Assembly (NCBI GenBank): GCA_900544075.1
Contig: UQTJ01000053.1
Span: 1-17,104, forward strand
Reading direction: 5' to 3'
DNA length: 17,104 nt
DNA from: an uncultured Bacteroides sp.
GTDB lineage: Bacteria > Bacteroidota > Bacteroidia > Bacteroidales > Bacteroidaceae
Numbering within the stretch: position 1 is the stretch's first letter; the number at the start of each line of letters is the position of its first letter. Positions 6,878-16,200 of this stretch are shown in pieces. The position numbers and the translations under genes were made by a program. Under the pieces are notes generated by a model, which saw nothing but the letters and a program-made list of their open reading frames with translations, searched no databases and was not told where the DNA came from.

Positions 6878-8808
6878 GATGTCAGTCCTAATTTTTTTGC
6901 ACGTTCTTTATTCCTGTCTTTTATTTTCTTTGCCTCTTCCGGTTTCTGCTTCTTTATTTCATCGAGCTTCTGCCTGTCAAGAGGTACGGATTTCACATCC
7001 CAGTCTTCTTCGAACTCAAAGTTTGCTTTCATTTCCCATACTTTTGGGAAATAATATACTTCCTCCGGCTGGATTTTCTTATCATATACGCCTGTATCCC
7101 ATTTTCCGTTGTTATTGGAATCTATATACATTCTTATATAATATTTCGTATTAGGCTGAAGGAAATAGAAATCGCACGTATTGTTTTCCTTTAATTTCTG
7201 TTGCCTTACCACGGCATCGCTGGAGTTCAAAAGCTGTACTATGGCATTGCCTTCCACACCTTTTATATTTAAATAAAGTGTTCCGTACTCCTCAAGGGTC
7301 TTTATCTTGACGGTATTTTCCACCTTGTTGGTATGCAGGCCATATATGCTTTTAATGGCTGTAGAGTCTATTCTCAGACGGTATTCATTACCCGGTTTCC
7401 AGTCGCTCAAGATATAATATCTGCGTGGAACCACACTATCCGAAACGAAGATAAAGCGTTCCTCATTCCAAAGTGTATCTACCTTGACATCTACATGTAT
7501 GGCTGCCGTATCAATACTCTGTACCGGTTCTTCAAAACTTATACAGATATTGCGGTTTATGTCCATGGAAGAAGGCGCATCAACGTTCATCTTGAAGAAC
7601 ACTGTTTCGACAACATTCAGCGTATCACCTTTCTTTCTTTTCTTCTTCATCTCCTTTTCCTTCTTTTCCATTTCCTCCTTAGCCATGGCAAGACGTTTTT
7701 CCTTGCTAAGCTTATTCATCATATATAATGTATCTCTTTTAGGAACGAGATTTCCAAGAGTATCTGTGTACAGATAATCCAACTGAAGGGTAAGGGTATC
7801 CCTTTCGCAAAGGACAGTATCCTTTATCCAGTACCTGATGGTATCGTTGTTCAATGAAGGTTCTATAATGAACGCATCCTTATCATCGAAATCGAGTCCG
7901 GTTACGGTTGGCAAGGTATCGGCTTTCGCGCTGAAATAGAGGGAGAAACGATTAAGCTGTTCTCTTTCGCTTTTTGCAAGATATTGCATTGTGGTTTCTT
8001 CCTTGAATGCTCTGAGGATTATATCATCGGGCATGAAATGAGTGTAATGCACTGTCTTGACTGTATCAATCTTGAGAGTGTCTATGGCATTCCATGTAGT
8101 GTCCTGCCTGGTGGCCGGTTCCATAGAAGGTATAATAAGAGAATCGGAATATGCTATTATCTCTGTCTTCGAATCGAACAGATAATTCTGATTACCATCC
8201 TTAAGGGCGTAAATACGGTATTTACCGGGAGCGACACCCTTGATAGAGAAACGTCCGCGACTGTCGGTACGCGATATTCTGTCGAACGGGAGTTTCGTAA
8301 AAGCTGTGTCATTTAGATTTTTATGCAGACCGACCTGAATACCTTTTATAGGTTCCAAGTCCTGAGCATTGAGCACAGTTCCGGCGACCTCCATAGTGTC
8401 TATGGTTTCACCGGTAGAAAATGCATAAGCAAAGTTTCCCATCGGATTACCTTCATTATTGTCGACAATCGCATCGCCAAAGTCTATGGTATAAGTAGTA
8501 TTCGCTCTAAGAGTATCGAAAAACTCTACGAGCACTCGTTTTCCACTTGCCTTAACCTCAGGCATTTCAGTCTGTGGAGGAGAGATTATGACCTTTTCTG
8601 CAGCATTTTCTATCTTTATAAACTCATCAAACTCAATAGCTATCTTCTTACGGGTATTGCCTGTGGAATTAGGGTCCGGTGTGGCACGTACGAACTTAGG
8701 AGGAGTTTCATCATATGGTCCACCGTCCGGAGTTCCGGTACTGGCACATGCATATAATATCAGAATTATGACTGCAAACGGTAAGATATGTAGTGATGAG
8801 AATTTCAT
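6874..8808 (-). CDS. Ig-like (Big_5) domain outer-membrane lipoprotein
   Basis: This 644-residue lipoprotein has the lipobox LYAC with lipidated C21. No acidic export signal follows the cysteine (CASTGTPDGG), so I would place it on the periplasmic face of the outer membrane. The segment CASTGTPDGGPYDETPPKFV leads into a Big_5/SbsA-like Ig domain (about 35-135). A carboxypeptidase-regulatory-like repeat follows (about 140-205, ending DSRGRFSIKGVAPGKYRIYAL). The middle and C-terminal beta-rich domains include DSNNNGKWDTG (563-573), which resembles a calcium-binding loop. A strongly charged stretch at 366-393 and a Lys/Glu-rich tail at 612-641 interrupt the beta-rich pattern. The gene sits 28 nt after the GH3 gene and overlaps the DUF3108 start by 4 nt. 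Function is unknown. A structural or scaffold role in the envelope is inferred. Confidence 0.85.
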   Translation of the reverse strand: MKFSSLHILPFAVIILILYACASTGTPDGGPYDETPPKFVRATPDPNSTGNTRKKIAIEFDEFIKIENAAEKVIISPPQTEMPEVKASGKRVLVEFFDTLRANTTYTIDFGDAIVDNNEGNPMGNFAYAFSTGETIDTMEVAGTVLNAQDLEPIKGIQVGLHKNLNDTAFTKLPFDRISRTDSRGRFSIKGVAPGKYRIYALKDGNQNYLFDSKTEIIAYSDSLIIPSMEPATRQDTTWNAIDTLKIDTVKTVHYTHFMPDDIILRAFKEETTMQYLAKSEREQLNRFSLYFSAKADTLPTVTGLDFDDKDAFIIEPSLNNDTIRYWIKDTVLCERDTLTLQLDYLYTDTLGNLVPKRDTLYMMNKLSKEKRLAMAKEEMEKKEKEMKKKRKKGDTLNVVETVFFKMNVDAPSSMDINRNICISFEEPVQSIDTAAIHVDVKVDTLWNEERFIFVSDSVVPRRYYILSDWKPGNEYRLRIDSTAIKSIYGLHTNKVENTVKIKTLEEYGTLYLNIKGVEGNAIVQLLNSSDAVVRQQKLKENNTCDFYFLQPNTKYYIRMYIDSNNNGKWDTGVYDKKIQPEEVYYFPKVWEMKANFEFEEDWDVKSVPLDRQKLDEIKKQKPEEAKKIKDRNKERAKKLGLTS

Positions 8809-8836
8809 TTTCTGTTATAGATAGTTTTTGTTTATA

Positions 8837-10342
8837 TTATTCGTTCAGTTTCAACATGCTTTCAATGTGTTCGCGGTTGTTGCTAAGACGTGGAACCTTG
8901 TGTTGGCCTCCTAATTTGCCTTTTTGCTTGAGCCAGTCATGGAACAGATTCGGACGTGCCGTAATGATTTCCAGTTCCTGAAGGGTTATATCCTTATGTC
9001 TTTTTGCTTCATAATCGGAGTTTATGCTCTGTAATGCCTTATCGAGGACATGACGGAAATGTTCTACTGAATCAGGCATCTTGCTGAACTCTATAAGCCA
9101 CTGATGGCGACACTTGGCATTAGAATCCATGAAAACAGGTGCTGCTGAATATTCTAAGACTTGTGCTCCTGTTTCGCGGCATGCTATCTGCAGTCCCTTT
9201 TCGGCATTGTCCACCATTAATTCTTCGCCAAAAGCATTGATAAAATGTTTGGTACGGCCGGTTATAACGAATTTATAAGGGTTCTTTTGCGTGAATTTCA
9301 CTGTATCACCGATGATATATCTCCACAAGCCACATGACGTACTGATTACCATGGCGTAATTCTTTCCTACTTCCACATCCCATAACGGAACGATTGAAGG
9401 ATTCTCGTTTTCAAACTCATCCAACGGAATAAATTCATAGAATACATCATAGTCTATCATCAACAGCATAGCCGGATCGGACAATGAACTCTGAAGACCG
9501 AAAAATCCTTCGCTGGCATTATAGGTTTCCATATAATGCATTTTCGGTGAAGCTATCAGGCTTTTATATTGTTCTCTATAAGGTGTGAAGCATACGCCGC
9601 CATGGAAAAAGACTTCCAGATTAGGCCATACCTCATCAAGTGTAGAGGCACCTGTTTTCTCAAGTATCTTCTTTATTACTGCCAGCATCCATGAAGGCAC
9701 ACCGGAGATGTTGGTAATATTCTTGTGTATAGTAGATGAAGCTATTTTCTCAACCTTTTCCTCAAATTCGCTCAGCAAAGCTATTTCTTTGCTTGGGACA
9801 CGAATCATATTAACCAAAGGATTGACATTCTGAATAAGTATGGCCGACAAGTCGCCTACCAGACTGTCCTTTACATTATAATTAGGAGAATGACTACCTC
9901 CGAGAATCAGACCTTTACCTGAAAAGAAGCTACTCTTCGGATTCTCGCCAAGATATAATGCCACAGCATCAATACCTCCACGATAATGAATATTCTTTAG
10001 GCCATCAGGCGAAACCGGAATAAACTTGCTCTTGTCGTTTGTAGTTCCTGAAGATTTGGCATACCATTTAACAGCACCATGCCATAATACATTTTTTTCA
10101 CCATGGCGCATGCGGTCTACATAATCCTTTACATCTTCATATGTCTGTATAGGGAGTTTCTGGAATCCTGAATAAGCATTTATGGCATTAAAATTATATT
10201 TCTTACCCCACTCTGTATCGGACGCTGCAGATATCAGTTTTTTCAGGACTTTATTCTGAATTTCTTCTGCATGTGCAGAATATCTTTCTATTTGTTTCCT
10301 ACGCGGTGCAAATATTCTGTCAATCAATTGGGTTGAGTTCAT
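8837..10342 (-). CDS. GH3 auxin-responsive-promoter family acyl-adenylating protein
   Basis: This 501-residue cytoplasmic protein (from ATG 10342) belongs to the GH3 branch of the ANL adenylate-forming superfamily. Plant members adenylate a carboxylate and conjugate it to an amino acid, but bacterial substrates are mostly unknown. Nucleotide-binding motifs are intact: SSGTT (97-101), YNASEG (274-279) and LWRYIIGDTVKF (339-350), then ITGRTKHFINAFGEEL (359-374). I chose ATG 10342 (MNSTQLIDRIF) over an in-frame TTG at 10363, because the latter lies only about 14 nt from the -7 box. It is the first gene of the operon GH3, Ig lipoprotein, DUF3108, lytic transglycosylase. That context hints that the conjugated product concerns the envelope. 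This is inference, and it could equally be a metabolic acid-amino acid ligase. Confidence 0.88.
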   Translation of the reverse strand: MNSTQLIDRIFAPRRKQIERYSAHAEEIQNKVLKKLISAASDTEWGKKYNFNAINAYSGFQKLPIQTYEDVKDYVDRMRHGEKNVLWHGAVKWYAKSSGTTNDKSKFIPVSPDGLKNIHYRGGIDAVALYLGENPKSSFFSGKGLILGGSHSPNYNVKDSLVGDLSAILIQNVNPLVNMIRVPSKEIALLSEFEEKVEKIASSTIHKNITNISGVPSWMLAVIKKILEKTGASTLDEVWPNLEVFFHGGVCFTPYREQYKSLIASPKMHYMETYNASEGFFGLQSSLSDPAMLLMIDYDVFYEFIPLDEFENENPSIVPLWDVEVGKNYAMVISTSCGLWRYIIGDTVKFTQKNPYKFVITGRTKHFINAFGEELMVDNAEKGLQIACRETGAQVLEYSAAPVFMDSNAKCRHQWLIEFSKMPDSVEHFRHVLDKALQSINSDYEAKRHKDITLQELEIITARPNLFHDWLKQKGKLGGQHKVPRLSNNREHIESMLKLNE

Positions 10343-10376
10343 ATTGATTACATTTTTTTTCAAATTCTTATTATTG

Positions 10377-10384
10377 CAAAGGTA
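10377..10384 (-). promoter_or_regulatory. Bacteroidetes -7 promoter element of the GH3 operon
   Basis: The minus strand reads TACCTTTG, an exact TAnnTTTG match, 34 nt upstream of the chosen ATG at 10342. It lies in the divergent region shared with pfk. Start of transcription would fall near 10370, leaving a leader of about 28 nt. The next genes have gaps of 28, -4 and 41 nt, so this promoter probably drives all four. Confidence 0.75.
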
Positions 10385-10457
10385 GGTTTTTTCTCTTTAT
10401 ATATATGATTGACATGATTATTTTTTTATTAAAAACGAGTAAATCTTGTTTTTTTAA

Positions 10458-10465
10458 TAACTTTA
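10458..10465 (+). promoter_or_regulatory. Probable -7 promoter element of the phosphofructokinase gene
   Basis: TAACTTTA matches TAnnTTTG at seven of the eight positions (final A for G), 24 nt before the ATG at 10490. The spacing is the same as at the ATPase promoter. The match is imperfect and no -33 element is evident, so this is a moderate call. Confidence 0.45.
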
Positions 10466-10489
10466 CATCACAATTAAATTGCTTGGCTT

Positions 10490-11500
10490 ATGAAAATAGG
10501 AATATTGACATCCGGTGGAGACTGTCCGGGTATTAACGCAACTATACGAGGAGTGTGTAAAAGCGCACTAAACCATTACGGAATGGAAGTTTATGGTATT
10601 CATAACGGTTTCAGAGGATTGATGGACGGACATATAAACAGGCTTACTGAAGAATCCATTTCCGGATTACTTACATTGGGCGGAACTATATTAGGGACTT
10701 CAAGGGAAAAGCCATTCAAGAAAGCTTCCGCAACGTTAAATAACGACAAGCCTTCATTAATTCTTAAAACGCTGAAAGATTACGGAATAGACTGCCTTGT
10801 ATGTATAGGTGGAAACGGTACACAGAAAACTGCAGCCAAACTTATGGAGGTGGGAGTAAACGTTGTAAGTATTCCAAAGACCATAGACAACGATGTGTGG
10901 GGAACGGATATTTCATTCGGATTTGACTCAGCTGTTTCAATAGCTGCAGATGCGATAGACAGGCTGCATTCAACGGCCAGTTCTCATCAGAGAGTAATGG
11001 TTATCGAGGTTATGGGACATAAAGCCGGATGGTTGGCACTTTACTCCGGTATGGCTGGAGGTGGCGACATTATACTAATGCCTGAGATTCCTTTCGACAT
11101 TCATAAGATAGGAGATACAATTATAAACCGACTGAAAAAAGGAAAGCCATATTCTATTGTAGTCGTAGCCGAAGGTATAAACACTCCTGAAGGGAAGAAA
11201 GCAGCCCAGTACATAGCTGAAGAAATAGAATATGAAACAGGATTTGAAACACGCGAAACAGTACTCGGATATATACAGAGAGGAGGCAGCCCTACAGCTT
11301 TCGACAGAAACTTAGCTACACTCATGGGCGGACATGCCGTGGAGCTTATCTCAAACGGACAATACGGAAGAATGGTTGCATTGCAAGGAAACAGAATAGA
11401 CTCTATTCCTATTTCAGAAACAGCCGGAAAACTGCGATTGGTGACAGAGGACCATGAATTGGTTATACAGGGAAGACGAATGGGAATCTGTTTCGGATAA
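10490..11500 (+). CDS. pfkA: 6-phosphofructokinase (PfkA family, group III type)
   Basis: This 336-residue cytoplasmic enzyme phosphorylates fructose 6-phosphate to fructose 1,6-bisphosphate, the committed step of glycolysis. Visible motifs are GILTSGGDCPGIN (4-16), GGNGT (107-111) in the nucleotide site, PKTIDND (129-135) with catalytic base D133, MGHKAGWLAL (175-184) and QRGGSPTAFDR (263-273). Length suits a single-domain PFK. Known family rules: glycine after the GGD/GGN triplet favours ATP, while the lysine in PKTIDND is typical of pyrophosphate-type and group III enzymes (E. coli has PGTIDND). Aspartate 103 of E. coli is asparagine here. The donor is therefore most likely ATP but should not be assumed. 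The gene is divergent from the GH3 operon and ends at its own hairpin. Confidence 0.93.
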   Translation: MKIGILTSGGDCPGINATIRGVCKSALNHYGMEVYGIHNGFRGLMDGHINRLTEESISGLLTLGGTILGTSREKPFKKASATLNNDKPSLILKTLKDYGIDCLVCIGGNGTQKTAAKLMEVGVNVVSIPKTIDNDVWGTDISFGFDSAVSIAADAIDRLHSTASSHQRVMVIEVMGHKAGWLALYSGMAGGGDIILMPEIPFDIHKIGDTIINRLKKGKPYSIVVVAEGINTPEGKKAAQYIAEEIEYETGFETRETVLGYIQRGGSPTAFDRNLATLMGGHAVELISNGQYGRMVALQGNRIDSIPISETAGKLRLVTEDHELVIQGRRMGICFG

Positions 11501-11508
11501 GAAAACAG

Positions 11509-11541
11509 AAACCGGCTCTGTGAATATCAGAACCGGTTTTT
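11509..11541. terminator. Hairpin terminator between convergent pfk and susD-like genes
   Basis: AAACCGGCTCTG (11509-11520) pairs with CAGAACCGGTTT (11528-11539) with one C-A mismatch and a 7-nt loop. It is followed on the plus strand by T-rich sequence (11537-11560). It starts 8 nt after the pfk stop and can terminate pfk efficiently. In the other direction the run of U is interrupted, so it is a weaker stop for the susD-like gene. Confidence 0.8.
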
Positions 11542-11553
11542 ATTTTTGTTTTT

Positions 11554-13224
11554 TTATTTAGCCCAGAATAACTTGGTATAATATGTATCTTCAGCCTGTA
11601 CATCCTTATAATAAGGATTATAGTCCATTTCTGTAGTAGGATATTTCCATCGGGTAGGCACATTAGGAATTGTACCTGCTACTTCCGGAAATACAAGACC
11701 AGAAGGATAATCTGTGCGACGAATATCACTCCATGCCTCTCTACTGGCTGTAATGGCGAAATGCAACCATTTCTGGGTTATTATGGCATCCTGCTTATTT
11801 TCATATTTCGTATCGATCCATTTTGCTTCTGCAAAAGAATTTATCTCTTCCTCAGTAGGAGCCTCATATTTTCTGGAATTCTCGCCAGTACTTATTGAGT
11901 CGTAATAATAGTACAGACTTATAGACTGACTGACTGCTTTAATGAACTCTTCTTTTGCCCTATCTTCGTCTGCCGCAACTCCATAACCCATAAGATATGC
12001 TTCAGCTTTAAGAAAATGGATTTCAGGAGATGCCATAATCAGCATATCAAACTTGTCGTTCTCCCAAAAGAATCCTTTCTGAGTAATCTGTGAAAATCCG
12101 GTATTGCCATAAGCGTCCATAGCCTGGGAATTATAATATTCAGTAGCTTCGTCAGCTACAGTAAGGTCAGTTCCGAGATATCTGTTTTCATCTTTGGCGC
12201 CGGTATATTTATTTGTAATACTTATAGGATTATAATATAGAAGTATTCTTGGGTCGTCTGTACCTTTCACATATAGCCCTGTATTCTGATTGTCATTATC
12301 ATCCATATCATAATTACCGTTAGAAAGCATTCTGTCTATCACTGCACCTGAAGCCTGTCTGTTCGTAACCCAGTCACCAAGTCCTTGTCCGGCGGTGAAA
12401 TTCAACTGTCCTGACTTCTGATTTACAATGAAAATATTATTGCTTTGTTCTTCTATCAAAGGATAAGAGTCTGGATTTTCCAATATTTCTTTTACTGCAG
12501 CTCTACCGGTTTCTGACAGTTCTCCCTGAGAAGAAACTCTTAAAGCCAGACGTAAGCGCAAGCTGTTGGCATATCTTTCCCACTTATCAATATCTCCATT
12601 GTTAATAAAATCCTGTGTAGTAAAGTTACGTGGAATCGTTACTGTGCGGAATTTTGGAGCTATTTCCTTTAATTCATCCAGGATTGTCTTGTAGATCTCT
12701 TCTGCCTTGTCATATGGTGCGTATGATTTCTCTACATCATTTGTAAGAGGAAGGTTACATGCTTTGCTGAACGGCATATCTCCAAAGATATCTACTGTGG
12801 CAGAGAAGTAATCATAAAGCTGAACTTTTGCAGCAAGCATGAATGCCTCATCCTGCAATTTCTGGCTCTCATTTTCTGCATTGTACAGTTCTTCCATCTT
12901 TCTGTATTGGGTAAGAGCCGAATACAGATTGTCCCACTGGCTGTCTATATATGGTATATATCCTGGAGTGTACATACTGCTTGAGTATGTATATCCGAAT
13001 GTCTGGGCATACTTTCCTACAAACTGTGAATCGAAACCGAAATATCTGTTGTATGTATGTGTATCATAATCTTTGGCTTTCTGGAAGACTCCCACCATAA
13101 GATTACTTATGCTTACGGTGGTTACCTTTGACGGGTCCTGATACTTACTGTCGAAGTCTTCTTCAGAGCATCCTGCCGATGCAAATGCAATAGTCAACGC
13201 TGCTATATATAATGATTTTTTCAT
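11554..13224 (-). CDS. SusD/RagB-type (SusD-like_2) nutrient-binding surface lipoprotein
   Basis: This 556-residue outer-membrane lipoprotein acts as the substrate-capturing lid on the SusC barrel. The start at 13224 (MKKSLYIAAL) is chosen over an upstream in-frame codon at 13263, because the latter lies inside susC and would put extra residues before the signal peptide. The lipobox ends at C19, followed by SEEDFD, an acidic sequence of the kind that exports lipoproteins to the cell surface in this phylum. N-terminal segments VSISNLMVGVFQKAKDYD and WDNLYSALTQYRKMEELYN, the TPR-like helices after it, and the central KWERYANSLRLRLALRVS motif match the SusD-like_2 family. The gene follows susC by 16 nt, so the two are co-transcribed. 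The ligand is not readable. This subfamily occurs with glycans, peptides and other nutrients. Confidence 0.9.
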   Translation of the reverse strand: MKKSLYIAALTIAFASAGCSEEDFDSKYQDPSKVTTVSISNLMVGVFQKAKDYDTHTYNRYFGFDSQFVGKYAQTFGYTYSSSMYTPGYIPYIDSQWDNLYSALTQYRKMEELYNAENESQKLQDEAFMLAAKVQLYDYFSATVDIFGDMPFSKACNLPLTNDVEKSYAPYDKAEEIYKTILDELKEIAPKFRTVTIPRNFTTQDFINNGDIDKWERYANSLRLRLALRVSSQGELSETGRAAVKEILENPDSYPLIEEQSNNIFIVNQKSGQLNFTAGQGLGDWVTNRQASGAVIDRMLSNGNYDMDDNDNQNTGLYVKGTDDPRILLYYNPISITNKYTGAKDENRYLGTDLTVADEATEYYNSQAMDAYGNTGFSQITQKGFFWENDKFDMLIMASPEIHFLKAEAYLMGYGVAADEDRAKEEFIKAVSQSISLYYYYDSISTGENSRKYEAPTEEEINSFAEAKWIDTKYENKQDAIITQKWLHFAITASREAWSDIRRTDYPSGLVFPEVAGTIPNVPTRWKYPTTEMDYNPYYKDVQAEDTYYTKLFWAK

Positions 13225-13240
13225 ATCTGTAAATGTTATG

Positions 13241-16200
13241 TTAAAAACTGGCTCTAATGGCAAATCCGAAACTGCGTGTGGCTGCTGTAGAATTTCCCAC
13301 TATCGCCTGACTGGACCATGATGTACCTACCGATGACTCTGCATCATAGTTTTTCAATGCCTTGTAGAAATAGAAAAGATTTCTACCGAACACAGAAACC
13401 GTCAGATTTGTCATTCCTATCTTCTTAATGGCTTTTGATGGTATCCTGTAGCTAAGATTCAGCTCACGTAGTTTTACATATGTATTGTCGAATACAGAAT
13501 TTGCGTAAGTAAGCTGTTCCGAGTTGGTACCCCAGTTATAAGTCATATTATAGTAATATCCTGCCGGTATAATTCTGTTATTCTGTTCACCGGTTGATGC
13601 TACAACACCTGGAAGTATCAATCCGTCGTGATAGATATACTCACCGTTTGGCCCTGAGGTGGTTGTAGGGTCTACCTGTACAGGAACACCTCCGCTATTG
13701 TTGTTATCAGGATAATAGTATGAAAGTCCTCCATGCTCCGTATCACGATATTTAAGTGATTCGGGAGTCAATCCCAACGCTGTGGCATACTGATTCATCT
13801 CGTTAATTACATCACCTCCTATTCTGAAATCAATGCTGAAATCGAGCGAGAAGTTCTTGTATGAGAATGAACTGTATAACCCTCCTACACCGTCGGGATT
13901 TATATTACCGACTTTTTGCAGTTCGGTCTGGTTCTGGTAAAGACCATTGTCGGAAACGAGGAACTCTCCATTTTCATTTACTTGAGGGACCTGTGCGTAT
14001 ATATCACCCATAGGCTGTCCGGCAACGGCCTGTATCTTGACACCGCTTCCTCCAAGGTTCGCTATTTCAAGATATGGTACACCATCTGCTAATTTCAGGA
14101 CCTTATTCCTATAGACTCCATATGTAGCAGTAAGGTCCCATCTGAAATTCTTAGTCAGTACAGGTGTTACGGACAAAGCAACATCCCATCCGTTGTTCGC
14201 CACTTCTCCTACATTCATCAGAACATATTTGGCACCCGAGCTTGACGGCTGCGGTGTTGATAGAATCTGGTCCTTTACTATATTATTATAGTATGATACA
14301 TCTATTCCCAAACGGTTATTGAAGAATTTACTTTCAAAACCTATTTCGTATTCATACTTCTTTTCCGGTCTGATATTCTCATTACCTATTGATGTAGGTA
14401 TGGTATTCCATGTAAACCCATTGTCAGAGCCCTGTTCATATACGATGTTTGCTGCATATGTTTCCGGCGAGTTACCTACTATACCATATGAAGCTCTCAG
14501 TTTACCGTAATTCCACCAGTGCGGCATCTTAAATGCTTCCGAGAAAAGGAAACTTACATTTGCGGACGGATAGAAGAAACTCTGGTCTTTCAGTGTAGAG
14601 GAACGTTCCTGACGTCCGGTTAGTTCAAAATAAAGATAATCATCCCATCCTAATCCGAGGGTTCCCATATATCCGGTTTTAAGCAGTTCCATACGTTGCT
14701 GACTACTGCTGGCCTGATAACGACTGGCATTCAGGTCAAACCAGTTCTCTGTGGAAAGACCTCCGTTTGTAGATACGCTTATATTGTTCATTGTTTCGTA
14801 TCTGCCGGTCCATCCTGCAGTGGCTGCAATATTGAAACGGTTGATATCGTAGTTAAAATTCAACATTACATCTCCGTACACAATATCATACCTTCTATTG
14901 ATATTCTGGAAGCTTCCACTCGGATCATACAACGAATTTGGGCGTTCAGTACTCTTCTCCAAAGTCTGTTTCACATCAGTGATATCTGTTGCTATCTGTG
15001 CTCTAAGATTCAGCCAGTTGGTAATCTGGAAAGTAGGTCTTACCATTCCAAGAATACGGTTTTCCGTTTCCTCACTGTTCTGATAATACATATTCCAAAG
15101 CATATCCCTCACTCCGGTGAGATAACTTGGGTCATATGCCCAGGCCTCATCAGGTGTTAAGGTAGCATCCCCACCTACGAATGTATTCTTATATCCAAGG
15201 CTTGTTGCATATGTCTTCTTCAGATATGGGATATCAAGAAAAGTTGAGAATGCATTACTGAAACTGCCATAAAGGGCAAGCGATGTCTGAGGTCTGTTTT
15301 TTATATCCTGTATAATATAGTTCAACGAATATTCCACAGTAAGCGGCTTACCTATTTTATATGAACCGGTAAGCTTGAAATTATGCTTATTATACGAACC
15401 GGTAAGTGCATTCGGAATCTCATCGGTGAATGTATATGAAAATCTGTTGCTGGAATTTTCTGTTCCCTGCGATATAGCAACAGAATAGTTTTGTGTCCAT
15501 CCTGTGCGGAACAGTTCATTCCATGGATTATCTGTCTGAGGAAGATATGGCCTGACCTTACCGTCCCAATAGAGAACATCACTACCATCATATTTTGGTC
15601 CGAATGACTGCGTAGTGCTTCTGAGACTTTTATATGTCTGTCCGTTGTATGTTCTCTGATAGAATCCGCCAGTCTGCTTTTCGTAGTCACTATAGTTTAT
15701 ATTATAGGTTCCCGGACCATATTCTGTCTGAACTTTAGGCAGATACGCAGGAAGATTTGCCATAACCTGTGCTGTAAAATCCACAGTTACCTTTCCTGCT
15801 TTGGCACGTTTGCTGGTTATTACAACTGCACCATTCGCTGCTTCCGAGCCGTATAATGCAGTTGCGGACGCACCTTTCAGAATCGTTATACTCTCTATAT
15901 CCTCCGGGTTAATATCAACAAGTCCATTGGAACGGATTCGTCCGTCGTTACCGAACTCTGAAAAGTCAGTACTCTTTCCAGTACCTCCGTTTCTAATAGG
16001 CACTCCATCCATTATAATTATAGGCTGATTGTTACCTGTTATTGAAGTCAGACCTCTGACATTAATGGAAACTGCTCCGGAAGAACCACCCTGAGTCTGA
16101 TTTATTCTTACGCCAGGAGCCTTTCCATACATGGCTGAAGCAAAATTTGTAGCACCTGACTTTATAAGGTCTTCCGACGAAATGGAACTCACGGCATAAC

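Noticed and set aside
10343..10363. TTG start extending the GH3 protein by seven residues
   Set aside because: It would begin only a few bases after the predicted transcription start, and ATG 10342 gives the family-like N-terminus.
13225..13263. Upstream start extending the SusD-like protein into the susC gene
   Set aside because: It adds 13 residues before a normal lipoprotein signal peptide and would overlap susC. ATG 13224 fits the lipobox distance.
14696..15160. 154-codon plus-strand open frame opposite the susC-like gene
   Set aside because: It is antisense to a continuous, family-consistent barrel sequence and has no recognisable domain or promoter.
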